Source of the DNA: Nocardia jiangxiensis NBRC 101359
Lineage (GTDB): Bacteria > Actinomycetota > Actinomycetes > Mycobacteriales > Mycobacteriaceae
Assembly (NCBI RefSeq): GCF_000308615.1
Contig: NZ_BAGB01000041.1
Location: forward strand, 620,001 to 684,000
Direction of reading: 5' to 3'
Length of the DNA stretch: 64,000 bases
Shown here one piece after another: positions 7,890 to 16,713 of the stretch. How positions within the stretch are numbered: position 1 is the stretch's first letter; each line of letters starts with the position of its first letter. The position numbers were made by a program, and so were the translations under genes. The notes below the pieces were generated by a model that ran no database searches, was not told the DNA's origin, and saw nothing but the letters and a program-made list of their open reading frames with translations.

Positions 7890-9281
7890 ATGAGCATTTC
7901 GAGCCCGAATGTCGGGCACTCTCAGCGGGTTCGGCCGGGCCGGGTACTGGGCGCGATGTGTGCGGGCATGTTTCTGGTTTTGCTGGACGTCACGATCGTC
8001 AATGTCGCGCTGCCCAGCATCGGTCATGGACTGCATTCGGATGTGGCGATGTTGCAGTGGGTGGTCGACGGATATGTCGTCGCCATCGCCGGACTGCTCC
8101 TGGCGGGCGGCACCATCGGCGACCGGATCGGGCATCGGCGCGTACTGCTCACCGGATTCGCGGTATTCGGTGCGGCCTCGCTGATCTGTGCGCTCGCACC
8201 GAATATCGGAGTGCTGATCGGGGCGCGAATCGTGCAGGGGGTGGGCGGGGCGCTGCTGTTGCCCGGCACGATGGCGGTCATCGTGGAGGTGTTCCCGGAT
8301 CGCGGTGACCAGGCGCGCGCGCTGGGCGCCTGGGCGGCGATCTCCTCGCTGGCCCTGCCCGCGGGGCCGCTGCTGGGCGGGCTGCTCACGGGGTGGCTCG
8401 GGTGGCGTCCGGTGTTCTGGATCAACGTGCCGCTGACCGCGCTGGTCATCCTCGCGACACTGCGCACGGTGCCGGGTCGTCCGGGCGTGGATCGCGAGCG
8501 GATCGATCCGGTCGGCCTGGCCGGATTCGTCGTCGGACTGGGTGGACTGGTGTTCACCGTCATCTCGATCGGCCACCACGCCGGATGGCCCACGATCACC
8601 GCCGCGGCTGTCGTCACCGCCGCGGCCCTCACCACCGCGCTGACTTCCTCCGCACGCGGCGCGAATCCGGTCCTTCCCCTGGACCTGTTGCGCCGCAAGG
8701 ATTTCCTGAGCCCCAACGTGGTGGCACTGACCATGAACCTGATCTTCAACGGACTGCTGTTCGTGACCACGCTGTATCTGCAGGATGTCCGGGGCTGCTC
8801 GCCACTGCTGTCCGGGCTGGCGGTGCTGCCACTAGCGGTGCCGCTGGTCGTACTCGCGCCGGTATCGGGCCGCATCACCGCGCGACGCGGTCCGCGCACG
8901 GCCGTCGCCACCGGATGCGTCATCGCGATCGTCGGAACACTACTGCTGACCCGGCTGTCGGCCGACGGCGGAATCGGTTGGCTGCTGGCCGGATTCGGAC
9001 TTCTGGGCTGCGGTGCGGGACTGGTCACCGCTTCGGTCGTGGCGGCGGTGGTACGTGCGACACCACGCGATCGCTCCGGGCTGGCAACGGGCACCTCCAA
9101 TACCGCCCGGCAGATCGGCACCGCCGGCGGCGTGGCGATCTTCGGCGCGATCGCGGGGTCCCCCACCGGCGCACACTTCATCGGCGCGATCCACCTGCTG
9201 GCCATCGCATCCGCAGCAGGCTGGGCGGTAGCGCTGGCCGCGACCGTTTACGGCGTCGCGGGACGTCCGGAAAGCGACTGA
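7890..9281 (+). CDS. MFS transporter, DHA2 (14-TM) drug exporter type
   Basis: A 463-residue major facilitator with about 14 membrane segments. An early DVTIVNVALPSI segment (about residues 33-44) is characteristic of the DHA2 drug:H+ antiporters. The loop 2-3 motif (GDRIGHRR) follows at about 77-84. It probably exports a hydrophobic toxic compound or drug by proton antiport. It is transcribed away from the ArsR regulator and separated from it by two operator-like dyads. Starts with ATG; the weak upstream purine tract leaves the exact start slightly open. Confidence 0.85.
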   Translation: MSISSPNVGHSQRVRPGRVLGAMCAGMFLVLLDVTIVNVALPSIGHGLHSDVAMLQWVVDGYVVAIAGLLLAGGTIGDRIGHRRVLLTGFAVFGAASLICALAPNIGVLIGARIVQGVGGALLLPGTMAVIVEVFPDRGDQARALGAWAAISSLALPAGPLLGGLLTGWLGWRPVFWINVPLTALVILATLRTVPGRPGVDRERIDPVGLAGFVVGLGGLVFTVISIGHHAGWPTITAAAVVTAAALTTALTSSARGANPVLPLDLLRRKDFLSPNVVALTMNLIFNGLLFVTTLYLQDVRGCSPLLSGLAVLPLAVPLVVLAPVSGRITARRGPRTAVATGCVIAIVGTLLLTRLSADGGIGWLLAGFGLLGCGAGLVTASVVAAVVRATPRDRSGLATGTSNTARQIGTAGGVAIFGAIAGSPTGAHFIGAIHLLAIASAAGWAVALAATVYGVAGRPESD

Positions 9282-9374
9282 ACCCGGCAACCGCGCGAGC
9301 CGACACAGCACCGCTTCCCATCCGTTGACCGGCCGCCAGGCTAGGCTGTTCGAACGAACGAGCGAAAGCAGACG

Positions 9375-9476
9375 GTTCGCGGCACAACTTGCCGCCCGGA
9401 CGCGTAGCGGGCGCCAGAAGCAAGTGCCCGACACCGAGCCGAGCGGCAAACCCGGGAACCCGCCGAAACGGAGCGA
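9375..9476 (+). repeat. dispersed hairpin repeat, diverged copy
   Basis: This copy of the interspersed palindromic repeat is related to the better copies at 9490, 36322 and 50942. It keeps the order of stem segments (TTGCCGCCCGG ... CCGAGCGGCAA) and the conserved apex GTGCCCGACAC, but is truncated at its 3' end. It lies head to tail with the next copy. Confidence 0.7.
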
Positions 9477-9489
9477 CACCAGCAACACA

Positions 9490-9613
9490 GTTCGCGGCCC
9501 GTCTCGCCGCTCGGACGCGTGGCGGGTGCGAGGAACGAGTGCCCGACACGGGGCCGAGCGGCGAGACTCAGGGGGCCGCGAATACGCCGGAGCGAAGCGG
9601 AGGCCGAAAATAC
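9490..9613 (+). repeat. dispersed hairpin repeat, intact copy
   Basis: An intact copy. The outer stem 9491-9500 pairs perfectly with 9573-9582. The inner stem 9501-9514 pairs perfectly with 9554-9567. The apex (about 9515-9553) is nearly identical to that of the 50.9-kb copy, while the stems differ by compensatory changes. The 3' tail ends 12 bp before the next gene. Confidence 0.85.
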
Positions 9614-9624
9614 AGGTGGTGAGG

Positions 9625-10803
9625 ATGAGCCGGACCGTGGACGGGCATACCGGCGTGCCCGACGACCTGCGCGACACCGTCACGTTCGAACTCGAGGAGA
9701 TCGACGAGACGGTGGCCGCGATGGTCGCCGAGCAGGCACAGGAGCGTCCGCGCGACGGTGAGTTCATCACCCAGCGGCTCGGCCTGGACGGCGAACGCCC
9801 CGAGACGCTCACCCTCATCGGGGCCCGCTACGAACTGTCCCGAGATCGCGTGCGCCAGTTGTATACTCGCGCCGTCGGCCAGATGGTGCGCCGGGTGCAG
9901 GCCACCGGCCTGCCCGATACCGCGATCTTCGCCGCCCGCTATCCGGTCGACTGGGGTGATCAGCGGCTGGTACGGACCCTGCTCGGCGAGATCTACGCGA
10001 CCGATACCGATATCGCCGGACAGGATCTGGCCTATCTGCGGTTGCGGCTGGCCGGGCACGCTCTGATGGACGCGAAACGCGTGGCGGGCTTCGTCTTCCA
10101 GCAGATCGCCGGATGGCAGCAGCGCGGCCGCTGGCACGCCGTCCCGCGATTCACCGAACCGGTTGCCGGACAGTTGATTCCACTGATCCGACACACGGAC
10201 TGGACGAGCGGGAACCCCACGCCGCTGCCGGAGCTGCCACTGACCACGGTGGACACCGCCGACGACGCCCGCGGTTCGATATTCGCCGAGAAGCTCGGCC
10301 GCGAAACGAGTTTCGACACGGCGCTGGAGGCGCGACTGCTGCGCATGCTCGACGAGAGCGAACAGGTCGCCACCTACACCGAACGTCCGCTCGCGGTCGA
10401 CTACCGCCTCGACGAGGTCGACCGGCTGCACTACCCCACCGCCGCCGCCCGGCTCGCCGACGGGCGGGCGCTGCTGATCGATGTCGTCCCGCTGGCCCGG
10501 ATCGCGGTGCACGGCAACCGGATCAAACTCGCGGCCGCTCGCGCCGCGGCACACGAGCGCGGCTGGGGTCACCTGGTGTTCACCGGAAGCCGGATGAGCG
10601 AACCGGACCTGCGCGCGCACACGGTTCCCGCGCATGCGGAGAACATTCTGCGCAACCGACTGGCCGAGGGGCCGGTGGACTGGACCGAATTCCGCCGCTA
10701 CCGCGGCGAGAGCGATATCCAGCTCACCGATCTGAGCGCCATGGTGCTGCGGCACGGCTGGCGCTGGGAGCGCGGACCGTTCCGGCTGATCCGCCAGGGG
10801 TGA
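9625..10803 (+). CDS. sigma-region-4-like / degenerate TnsA-like nuclease-fold protein
   Basis: A 392-residue protein of unknown role with two recognisable parts. Residues about 45-92 look like sigma-70 region 4 (LSRDRVRQLYTRAVGQ), a DNA-binding helix-turn-helix. Residues about 228-325 have the outline of a TnsA/PD-(D/E)XK-type endonuclease domain: a glutamate in DTALEARLLRML, a YP strand near 270, then RALLIDVVP and a late KLAAARA helix. However, the expected aspartate and the lysine of the ExK motif are replaced (T272/A273 and V288), so it may bind rather than cut DNA. The ATG follows AGGTGG. The gene starts just after the hairpin repeat and converges on a CoiA-like gene. Confidence 0.55.
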   Translation: MSRTVDGHTGVPDDLRDTVTFELEEIDETVAAMVAEQAQERPRDGEFITQRLGLDGERPETLTLIGARYELSRDRVRQLYTRAVGQMVRRVQATGLPDTAIFAARYPVDWGDQRLVRTLLGEIYATDTDIAGQDLAYLRLRLAGHALMDAKRVAGFVFQQIAGWQQRGRWHAVPRFTEPVAGQLIPLIRHTDWTSGNPTPLPELPLTTVDTADDARGSIFAEKLGRETSFDTALEARLLRMLDESEQVATYTERPLAVDYRLDEVDRLHYPTAAARLADGRALLIDVVPLARIAVHGNRIKLAAARAAAHERGWGHLVFTGSRMSEPDLRAHTVPAHAENILRNRLAEGPVDWTEFRRYRGESDIQLTDLSAMVLRHGWRWERGPFRLIRQG

Positions 10804-10857
10804 TCAGCCCGAACCAGTTCGCCCACAGCGCCGTTCGCCCCGTGTTCGCCGATCGGC

Positions 10858-11967
10858 TCAGCGCAGGATCATCGCCGAGGCGACGAAGGCCACAATCACC
10901 ATCAAGGCGAAGCAGGTGATCAACTGCCAGTGCATGACCGCCGTGCGCTGGCGCGCGACCGTCAGACGCAACGTGGCATCGATCCGGCTGTGATCGGCGA
11001 GGCGACGGCGCGCGCCGTCGAGTTCCTCGGCGACCTGCTCGGCCCGCTCGAGCCGGTGCAGGAGCTTGTGCACCTGTTTTGCCTTGTCCCGAGTCGCCTT
11101 GCGGGCCAAGGCCAGTGCCGTGCGCTGATTCACCAGTTCCTGACGCTGCTGCGCGATCACCGCGGCCTGCGTCCGCGTGTGCTGCTCCCACGTGCTCACC
11201 GTCGCCCAACCTCCTGCGGTCTCGTCGCGATATCCGAAGGCAACCTCCGCGGCGACCCACTCCTGCATGAATTCCCGCACCGTCCACGCCTGTTCCCGCG
11301 GCCGTGCGAGCCCGTTCGGACCGGCCTCGAGCAGGCCGGACACCACCCGATAGTCACAACCGTCGGCCGCGAAATCGTCCACGGCCACACCCGGCACCTG
11401 CGCCACCCAGAATCCGGGCGGGCACAGCCACAGCACCTCGTCGACACCCACCGCGCGCAGTCGGGCCGTGCGCTCGAGCGCGAATCCGACATGTACCGGC
11501 GCGCTGCACACTTCGATCGCGCAGATCCGAGATCCGCTGCGCCACAACAGACCCGGGGTCTGCGCGCCCACCGACCTGTCGACCTCGGCGTCGTCGGCGC
11601 CCTCGGCCAGCAGCCGTCCACGCAACCAGTACTTGAACCGCTGCACATCCCAGTGACAATCGCCACAGCCAGGCTCGCGACACCGCTCTCCCGGCTGATG
11701 TCCACGCGGATTCGGTTCCACCGCAGGAAGATCCGCGGGTTCGGGCGCCGTCAGCAGTAATGCCTGCCCCGGCCCGGCATCGCTGCGTTTCTCACGTTCG
11801 ACCATGCCCGCACCTCGACGCTCGGCTCCGACACGTGCCGGCGGTTCGGCCGTGCCCACTACCCGCTCGCTACGCTCGCCCATGCGATCCACCGCCCCTA
11901 CACCGTGCACCGGCGGCACATCCGAAACCGCCCCCTCTAGAGTGCCGTAAAGATCGCCGGTCGGCAC
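10858..11967 (-). CDS. CoiA-like protein with coiled coil and C-terminal membrane anchor
   Basis: A protein of about 369 residues, not assignable to a named gene. Its middle part resembles the competence-protein CoiA nuclease core: a histidine-containing start (GDCHWDVQRFKYWLR), then an IEVCS strand, an arginine-rich helix and a LWLCPP strand. The usual catalytic Asp of the RPDV strand is replaced by TPGLL. A charged coiled coil of about 110 residues follows, and then one C-terminal membrane helix. The start is uncertain: GTG at 11967 follows AGGAGG closely; ATG 11883 is an alternative. Convergent with the TnsA-like gene (54-bp gap). Confidence 0.5.
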   Translation of the reverse strand: MPTGDLYGTLEGAVSDVPPVHGVGAVDRMGERSERVVGTAEPPARVGAERRGAGMVEREKRSDAGPGQALLLTAPEPADLPAVEPNPRGHQPGERCREPGCGDCHWDVQRFKYWLRGRLLAEGADDAEVDRSVGAQTPGLLWRSGSRICAIEVCSAPVHVGFALERTARLRAVGVDEVLWLCPPGFWVAQVPGVAVDDFAADGCDYRVVSGLLEAGPNGLARPREQAWTVREFMQEWVAAEVAFGYRDETAGGWATVSTWEQHTRTQAAVIAQQRQELVNQRTALALARKATRDKAKQVHKLLHRLERAEQVAEELDGARRRLADHSRIDATLRLTVARQRTAVMHWQLITCFALMVIVAFVASAMILR

Positions 11968-12097
11968 CGCCTCCTGACTACTTTCGTTATGCAACCGGGA
12001 GCCGCGCGTGATCATGAGAGCCGCGCGCGGCACCGAACGGTCTCGCCGAGACGATTTCGACCTTGGCGCGCCGAACCCCGCCCGTTACGCTGCGCTG

Positions 12098-13309
12098 GTG
12101 ACTCCCACCGAATACACGAATGTATCGTCGCCGCTCCGCGCCGCGCGGGTGGCCAATTCGGTGGCGTTCGCACTACAGGGTTTCTTTCTGGCCGTGATCC
12201 TCACCGAGTTACCGCAGGCGCAGTCGCGGTTCGGCCTGAGCGACACCCTGATCCTGGTCGCGGTGGTGGTCATCTCGCTGCTGGCGGCGGTGGGAAGTGT
12301 TGTGGCCGAACAACTTGCCGTGCGATGGTCCAGCCGGGTGACGTTGCGGATCGGACTCGGGCTGATCGCGGTCACCGGCGTGCTGATCGCCTTCGCGCCG
12401 GACAAGGCGGTGCTGTTCGCGGCATTGAGCGGGTACGGCGTCGCGGTCGGCATCGTCGATGCCAGCACCAATATGCAGGCGGTGTTCATCCAGCACGGAT
12501 ACGGACGGTTCGTGCTGTCGTCGTTCTACGCCGCGTGGAGTGCGGGATCGATCCTGGGTGCGCTGTTCGTCTCCGGCTGCGAGAAATTCCACGTCACGCG
12601 GACCGAGGCGGTATTCGTCGCGGCGCTGGTGGTGCTGGTGGCCGGGCTGGTGTTCGGACCGCGACTGCTGGGCACGCGCCAGGCCGAGGCCGAGCCCACC
12701 GAAGCCGCGCATGCGGCCGTCGTACCGCTGCGGGCCTATCTGGCGCTGGGCATCGCGATGGCGCTGGTGTTCGCCATCGACCTGGCCGTCGGCAACTGGT
12801 CGGCGCTGTATCTGAAGAACGAACTGCTGTCCTCCTCGGCGACCGCGGCGCTGGCGCTGGCCGCCTATCAGGGAGCCTCACTGCTGACCAGGCTCACCGG
12901 GGATCTGTGGGTGCGGCGATTCGGGCCGCGCCCGGTCGTGGTCGCCGCGGCCGCGATCGGCGTGATCGGGCTGCTGGTCGTGGTGAGCGCGCCCGGACCC
13001 GTGGCCGCGCTGATCGGATTCCTGATCGCCGGAATCGGCCTGCCGGTGATCGCGCCGCTGTGCTTCAGCGAAGCCGGACGGCTCACCGGCGGTTCCGGGC
13101 TCGACGCGGTGATCGCGCGCCTGAACCTGTTCAACTACGCGGGCACGCTGATCGGCGGTGGCGTGGTGGGTGCGGTGTCCGACGTATCGAGCCTGCGCAT
13201 CGGATTCGTCATACCGCTGCTGTTCGCCGCCGCACTGGTGCTGTTCGCCCGCACATTCCACGCGCGCACCACCGCGCGGGCGGGCGAACCGGACGCCGAA
13301 GCAGCGTAA
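12098..13309 (+). CDS. MFS transporter (YbjJ-like)
   Basis: A 403-residue major facilitator with about 12 membrane segments, of the FucP/YbjJ-like branch whose substrates are mostly unknown. Hydrophobic segments alternate with short basic loops, and a conserved gating region surrounds ASTNMQAVFIQHGYGRF (about residues 125-140). The GTG at 12098 was chosen as start because TACGCT (12086-12091) lies 6 nt before it, the leaderless arrangement seen repeatedly in this window. An ATG at 12008 would add 30 residues without family character. Divergent from the CoiA-like gene. Confidence 0.78.
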   Translation: MTPTEYTNVSSPLRAARVANSVAFALQGFFLAVILTELPQAQSRFGLSDTLILVAVVVISLLAAVGSVVAEQLAVRWSSRVTLRIGLGLIAVTGVLIAFAPDKAVLFAALSGYGVAVGIVDASTNMQAVFIQHGYGRFVLSSFYAAWSAGSILGALFVSGCEKFHVTRTEAVFVAALVVLVAGLVFGPRLLGTRQAEAEPTEAAHAAVVPLRAYLALGIAMALVFAIDLAVGNWSALYLKNELLSSSATAALALAAYQGASLLTRLTGDLWVRRFGPRPVVVAAAAIGVIGLLVVVSAPGPVAALIGFLIAGIGLPVIAPLCFSEAGRLTGGSGLDAVIARLNLFNYAGTLIGGGVVGAVSDVSSLRIGFVIPLLFAAALVLFARTFHARTTARAGEPDAEAA

Positions 13310-13357
13310 CCGGCACGTCTGCGCCCCGGCGGATGCGCGATGTGGTGCCATGGACCT

Positions 13358-13915
13358 GTGAACGACACCCTGGTCACCGTGGACCGCGCCGGACTCTGGG
13401 ACGCGGAGGCCATCTCCGACGTCGCCGCGGCCACCTTCCCGCTCGCCTGCCCGCCCGGACTCGACACGGCCGATATCGAGACCTACATCGACGAGGCCCT
13501 CTCGGACGAACGGTTCGGCGACTATCTCAGCGATCCGAATCGCACGGTGCTCAAGGCCGTATCCGGCGGGCAGATCGTCGGCTACACCATGCTGATCGCG
13601 GGCGGCCCCACCGATCCGGTCGTCGCGAGCGCCGTGGAACTGCGGCCGGTGCTGGAGATCAACAAGATGTACGTGCTGTCCGGTCAGCACGGCAGCGGCG
13701 TATCGACCGCCCTGATGAACGCGGCCCTGGACCACGCCCGCGACAACGGCTACGCGGGGGTGTGGCTGGGCGTCAACCAGGACAACGCCCGCGCCCAGCG
13801 GTTCTACGCCAAGCGCGGATTCCGGATCGTGGGCACGCGCACCTTCACCGTCGGCGCGACGGTGTGCCACGACTATCTGATGGAACAGGCCCTGGAGCCT
13901 GCCGCGACGAGCTGA
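13358..13915 (+). CDS. GNAT-family N-acetyltransferase
   Basis: A 185-residue GNAT acetyltransferase. The acetyl-CoA-binding core is visible: EINKMYVLSGQHGSGVST (the Q/RxxGxG/A pyrophosphate loop), the following helix, and NARAQRFYAKRGF. It matches the position of Rv2669 in M. tuberculosis, upstream of the ZapE-like gene. The acceptor substrate is unknown. GTG 13358 is preferred over ATG 13340 because a TGCCAT hexamer lies 6 nt before it and the core begins right after. Confidence 0.85.
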   Translation: MNDTLVTVDRAGLWDAEAISDVAAATFPLACPPGLDTADIETYIDEALSDERFGDYLSDPNRTVLKAVSGGQIVGYTMLIAGGPTDPVVASAVELRPVLEINKMYVLSGQHGSGVSTALMNAALDHARDNGYAGVWLGVNQDNARAQRFYAKRGFRIVGTRTFTVGATVCHDYLMEQALEPAATS

Positions 13916-13931
13916 ATCCCGTTCCGGCCGA

Positions 13932-14741
13932 TCAGCGCAGCAGCTTGGTCTTCAGCGCGGCGATGTCGGCGTCGGTCAGCTTCAGGCCCTGGTGGACGTA
14001 GTTGTCGAAGGTGCCGTAGGACTTGTCGACCTGGTCGAAGGCCGCGTCGAGCGCCGACTGGGAGACGCCGTCGACCATGTCGCCGTCGCGGGCGTTGCGG
14101 TAGTAGTTCGACAGCAGATAGTCGTAGTCGACCGTCTTGCGGTCCACGCCCAGGACGGTCAGCAGCACCGCGGACATCCAACCGGTGCGGTCCTTACCGG
14201 CGGTGCAGTGGTAGAGCACCGCACCGTCGGAGGTGCGGGCGATGTCGTGCAGGACATCGGCGAAGGCCTGATTCGCACCCGGTGCGGTGATGAACGCCCG
14301 GTACAGGTCGGCGCCGGCGAACAGGGTCGAGGCGAGTACCTGCGGCGGAGCCTGGCCGATGACGTCGTTCCAGTTCTCGGTCGCGCCCGCGGGCACGCGG
14401 TCCGGGGACAGCAGGCGCTCGTAAGAGGTCCGCAGATCGTGGATGGAGCGGACCGTGCGTGCGGTCAGGGTGGCCAGGTCGGCGTCGGTGGCCTTGGTCA
14501 GCTCGCCGGTGCGGTAGACCAGACCGGAGCGGACCACGCGACCGTCGGTGGTGCGGTAACCGCCGATGTCACGGGCGTTGACCACGCCCTGCACCGGGAC
14601 GGCACGCGCGGCAGTGTCGGTCACGACCGAGATCGTCGCCGTGGGCGGGTCGGTGGCCAAGGCGGTGCCCACCGCGGGCCCCACGGCGATCGCCGTAGCG
14701 GCGGCCAGCGCGGCCACGACACGAATCGAACGATGGACCAT
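13932..14741 (-). CDS. secreted tyrosine-protein phosphatase
   Basis: A 269-residue phosphatase of the PtpB-like/DSP group. The catalytic loop is HCTAGKDR (residues 178-185, Cys179 nucleophile and Arg185), with the KDR signature of atypical phosphatases that may also act on phosphoinositides. An N-terminal signal peptide (residues 1 to about 30, ending ALA) indicates export. ATG 14741 follows GGAG by 5 nt. This gene is extra between GNAT and zapE compared with the M. tuberculosis order. Confidence 0.88.
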   Translation of the reverse strand: MVHRSIRVVAALAAATAIAVGPAVGTALATDPPTATISVVTDTAARAVPVQGVVNARDIGGYRTTDGRVVRSGLVYRTGELTKATDADLATLTARTVRSIHDLRTSYERLLSPDRVPAGATENWNDVIGQAPPQVLASTLFAGADLYRAFITAPGANQAFADVLHDIARTSDGAVLYHCTAGKDRTGWMSAVLLTVLGVDRKTVDYDYLLSNYYRNARDGDMVDGVSQSALDAAFDQVDKSYGTFDNYVHQGLKLTDADIAALKTKLLR

Positions 14742-14852
14742 CACAGCTCCGATCTGCTCGGGTCGGCGACCCGCACGATACCGGCCGCCGCCATCCTGGA
14801 CGACCGTCCAGAATTTCGATACCGCGGGTCACGGTACCCGAGCGGCGCTCGA

Positions 14853-15872
14853 TCAGCTCGCGGGCACCTCGTACCGCGACAGCGCGAGCAGCCGGGAAAT
14901 CGCCCGCAGATACTTCTTGCGGTAGCCGCCGTCGAGCATCTCCTGGGAGAAGATCGCGTCCAGCTTGGCCCCGGACACCGTCACCGGAATTCCCGCGTCG
15001 TACAGCCGGTCCGCCAGCACGACCACCCGCAACGCCACCGCCTGATCGGTCACCTCGTGCACACCGGCGATGAACACCGCGCTCACCCCGGAGATCAACG
15101 CGCCGAATCGCGAGGGATGCAGTGTGCTCAGATGCCGCAGCAGCGCGTCGAAGTCGTCGAGCGTGGCACCCGGTGTGGCCGCGGCCTTCTCCGCCAGCAG
15201 TTCGGGCGCGGTCGGTTCGGGCGCGGGCGGCAGATCGCGGTGCCGGTAGTCCGGGCCGTCCACTCGCACCGTCTCGAACAGCGAACCCAGCTTCTTGATC
15301 TCCCGCAGGAAATCCTGGGCCGCGAAACGCCCCTCACCGAGCTGGCTGGGCAGCGTATTGGACGTCGCCGCGACCGAGACCCCGCGCATGGTCAGCTCGG
15401 TCAGCAGCCGCGAGACCAGCGTCGTGTCGCCGGGATCATCGAGTTCGAACTCGTCGATGCACAGCACGCTGTTGCTCGCGAGCCGGTCCACCGCGTTCGT
15501 GAAACCCAGCGCACCCACCAGATTGGTGAGCTCACCGAAGGTGCCGAACGATTTCGGCGCGGGCGAGGCGTGGAAGATCGAGGCCAGCAGGTGCGTCTTG
15601 CCGACGCCGAATCCGCCGTCCAGATACAGGCCCGCACCCTGGACGTGCTTCTTCTTGCCGAACAGGCTCTTGCGGTTCGCGGTGGCGTGGATCCAGGCGA
15701 CGCGCCCGGCGAAATCGCGCGCCTTGCGCACCGCCTCGGCCTGACTCGGCTCGTTCGGGTCGGGAATGTAGGAGTCGAAGCTCACCTCGTCGAATGTGGG
15801 CGGGGGCACCATCTGGGCGATGAGCTGATCGGCCGGAACCTCCGGATGGCGATCGACGAGGCGTTGCTGCAC
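14853..15872 (-). CDS. zapE: ZapE/AFG1-type cell-division ATPase
   Basis: A 339-residue P-loop ATPase of the ZapE/AFG1 family, homologous to Rv2670c by position and sequence. In E. coli ZapE joins the Z-ring and lowers FtsZ polymer stability. Walker A is GFGVGKT at residues 87-93, Walker B ends in CIDE at 138-141, and a TSN sensor motif follows. The GTG start is preceded by TACGCT (15879-15884 on the complement) with a 6-nt spacer and no ribosome binding site, so the mRNA is probably leaderless. Divergent from the ribD-like gene with a gap of 35 bp. Confidence 0.9.
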   Translation of the reverse strand: MQQRLVDRHPEVPADQLIAQMVPPPTFDEVSFDSYIPDPNEPSQAEAVRKARDFAGRVAWIHATANRKSLFGKKKHVQGAGLYLDGGFGVGKTHLLASIFHASPAPKSFGTFGELTNLVGALGFTNAVDRLASNSVLCIDEFELDDPGDTTLVSRLLTELTMRGVSVAATSNTLPSQLGEGRFAAQDFLREIKKLGSLFETVRVDGPDYRHRDLPPAPEPTAPELLAEKAAATPGATLDDFDALLRHLSTLHPSRFGALISGVSAVFIAGVHEVTDQAVALRVVVLADRLYDAGIPVTVSGAKLDAIFSQEMLDGGYRKKYLRAISRLLALSRYEVPAS

Positions 15873-15907
15873 GCAAGTAGCGTACTGACGTGGTGTGATC
15901 GGTGCTT

Positions 15908-16681
15908 ATGCAGCGTGTGCCCAATGCGATCCAGTTCACAACACTGGGGCCCGACGAGCTCCTGCGCCTCTACGCCTATCCGGCCTCGCTCGAATCCCCT
16001 TGGATCCGAGTCAACTTCGTCACCAGTATCGACGGCGCCGCCACCGTGGACGGACGGTCCGGCGCGCTGGGCAGTCCGGCCGACCACGCGGTGTTCGAGA
16101 TCCTGCGGGATCTGGCCGACGTGGTCCTGGTCGGCGCGGGAACCGCGCGCCAGGAGAACTACGGCGGCGCCCACACCGACGCCCACCGCCGATTGCGGCT
16201 GTTCCACCACGGCCTCGGCGGCAGTCCGGACGGCGCGCCGCCGCCGATCGCGGTGGTGACCGCGAGCGCGTCGCTGGATCCGGCCGGACGGCTGTTCACC
16301 GACACGACCCGCCCGCCGATGATCCTCACCACCGCCGCCGCACCGGCCGATCGCAAACGCGCACTCACCGATGCGGGTGCGGAAGTGATCGAATGCGGCG
16401 AGACCTCGGTGGCCGCAGCCGACATTCGCGCGGCGCTGGCCCAGCGCGGCCTGCTGCGCGTGCTGTGCGAAGGCGGCCCGTCGCTGTTCGGCGACCTGAT
16501 CGCCGCGGGCGTCGTCGAGGAACTCTGCCTCACCGCATCACCGCTGCTCATCGGCGGTACGGCGGGCCGAATTGCGGTGTCCCCCAAGGCGTTGCCGACC
16601 CCGATGACGTTGCGTCACGCGCTGCTGGACGACGACGGCACGATCCTGACCCGCTGGGAACGCGCCCGCACCCAAGGCTGA
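15908..16681 (+). CDS. RibD C-terminal-like reductase (Rv2671 type)
   Basis: A 257-residue protein of the RibD C-terminal / dihydrofolate-reductase-like fold, the ortholog of Rv2671. It has NFVTSIDGAATVDG near the N-terminus, VVLVGAGTARQENY and LCEGGPSLFG, all typical of riboflavin-pathway pyrimidine reductases. It lacks the deaminase domain of full RibD. Rv2671 is known for NADPH-dependent dihydrofolate reductase activity and for antifolate resistance when overexpressed; the same may hold here. ATG 15908 is preferred; GTG 15902 is two codons upstream. Divergent from zapE. Confidence 0.85.
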   Translation: MQRVPNAIQFTTLGPDELLRLYAYPASLESPWIRVNFVTSIDGAATVDGRSGALGSPADHAVFEILRDLADVVLVGAGTARQENYGGAHTDAHRRLRLFHHGLGGSPDGAPPPIAVVTASASLDPAGRLFTDTTRPPMILTTAAAPADRKRALTDAGAEVIECGETSVAAADIRAALAQRGLLRVLCEGGPSLFGDLIAAGVVEELCLTASPLLIGGTAGRIAVSPKALPTPMTLRHALLDDDGTILTRWERARTQG

Positions 16682-16713
16682 AAGCGCCCGCCGGACCTGG
16701 CAGGGTGTAATAC

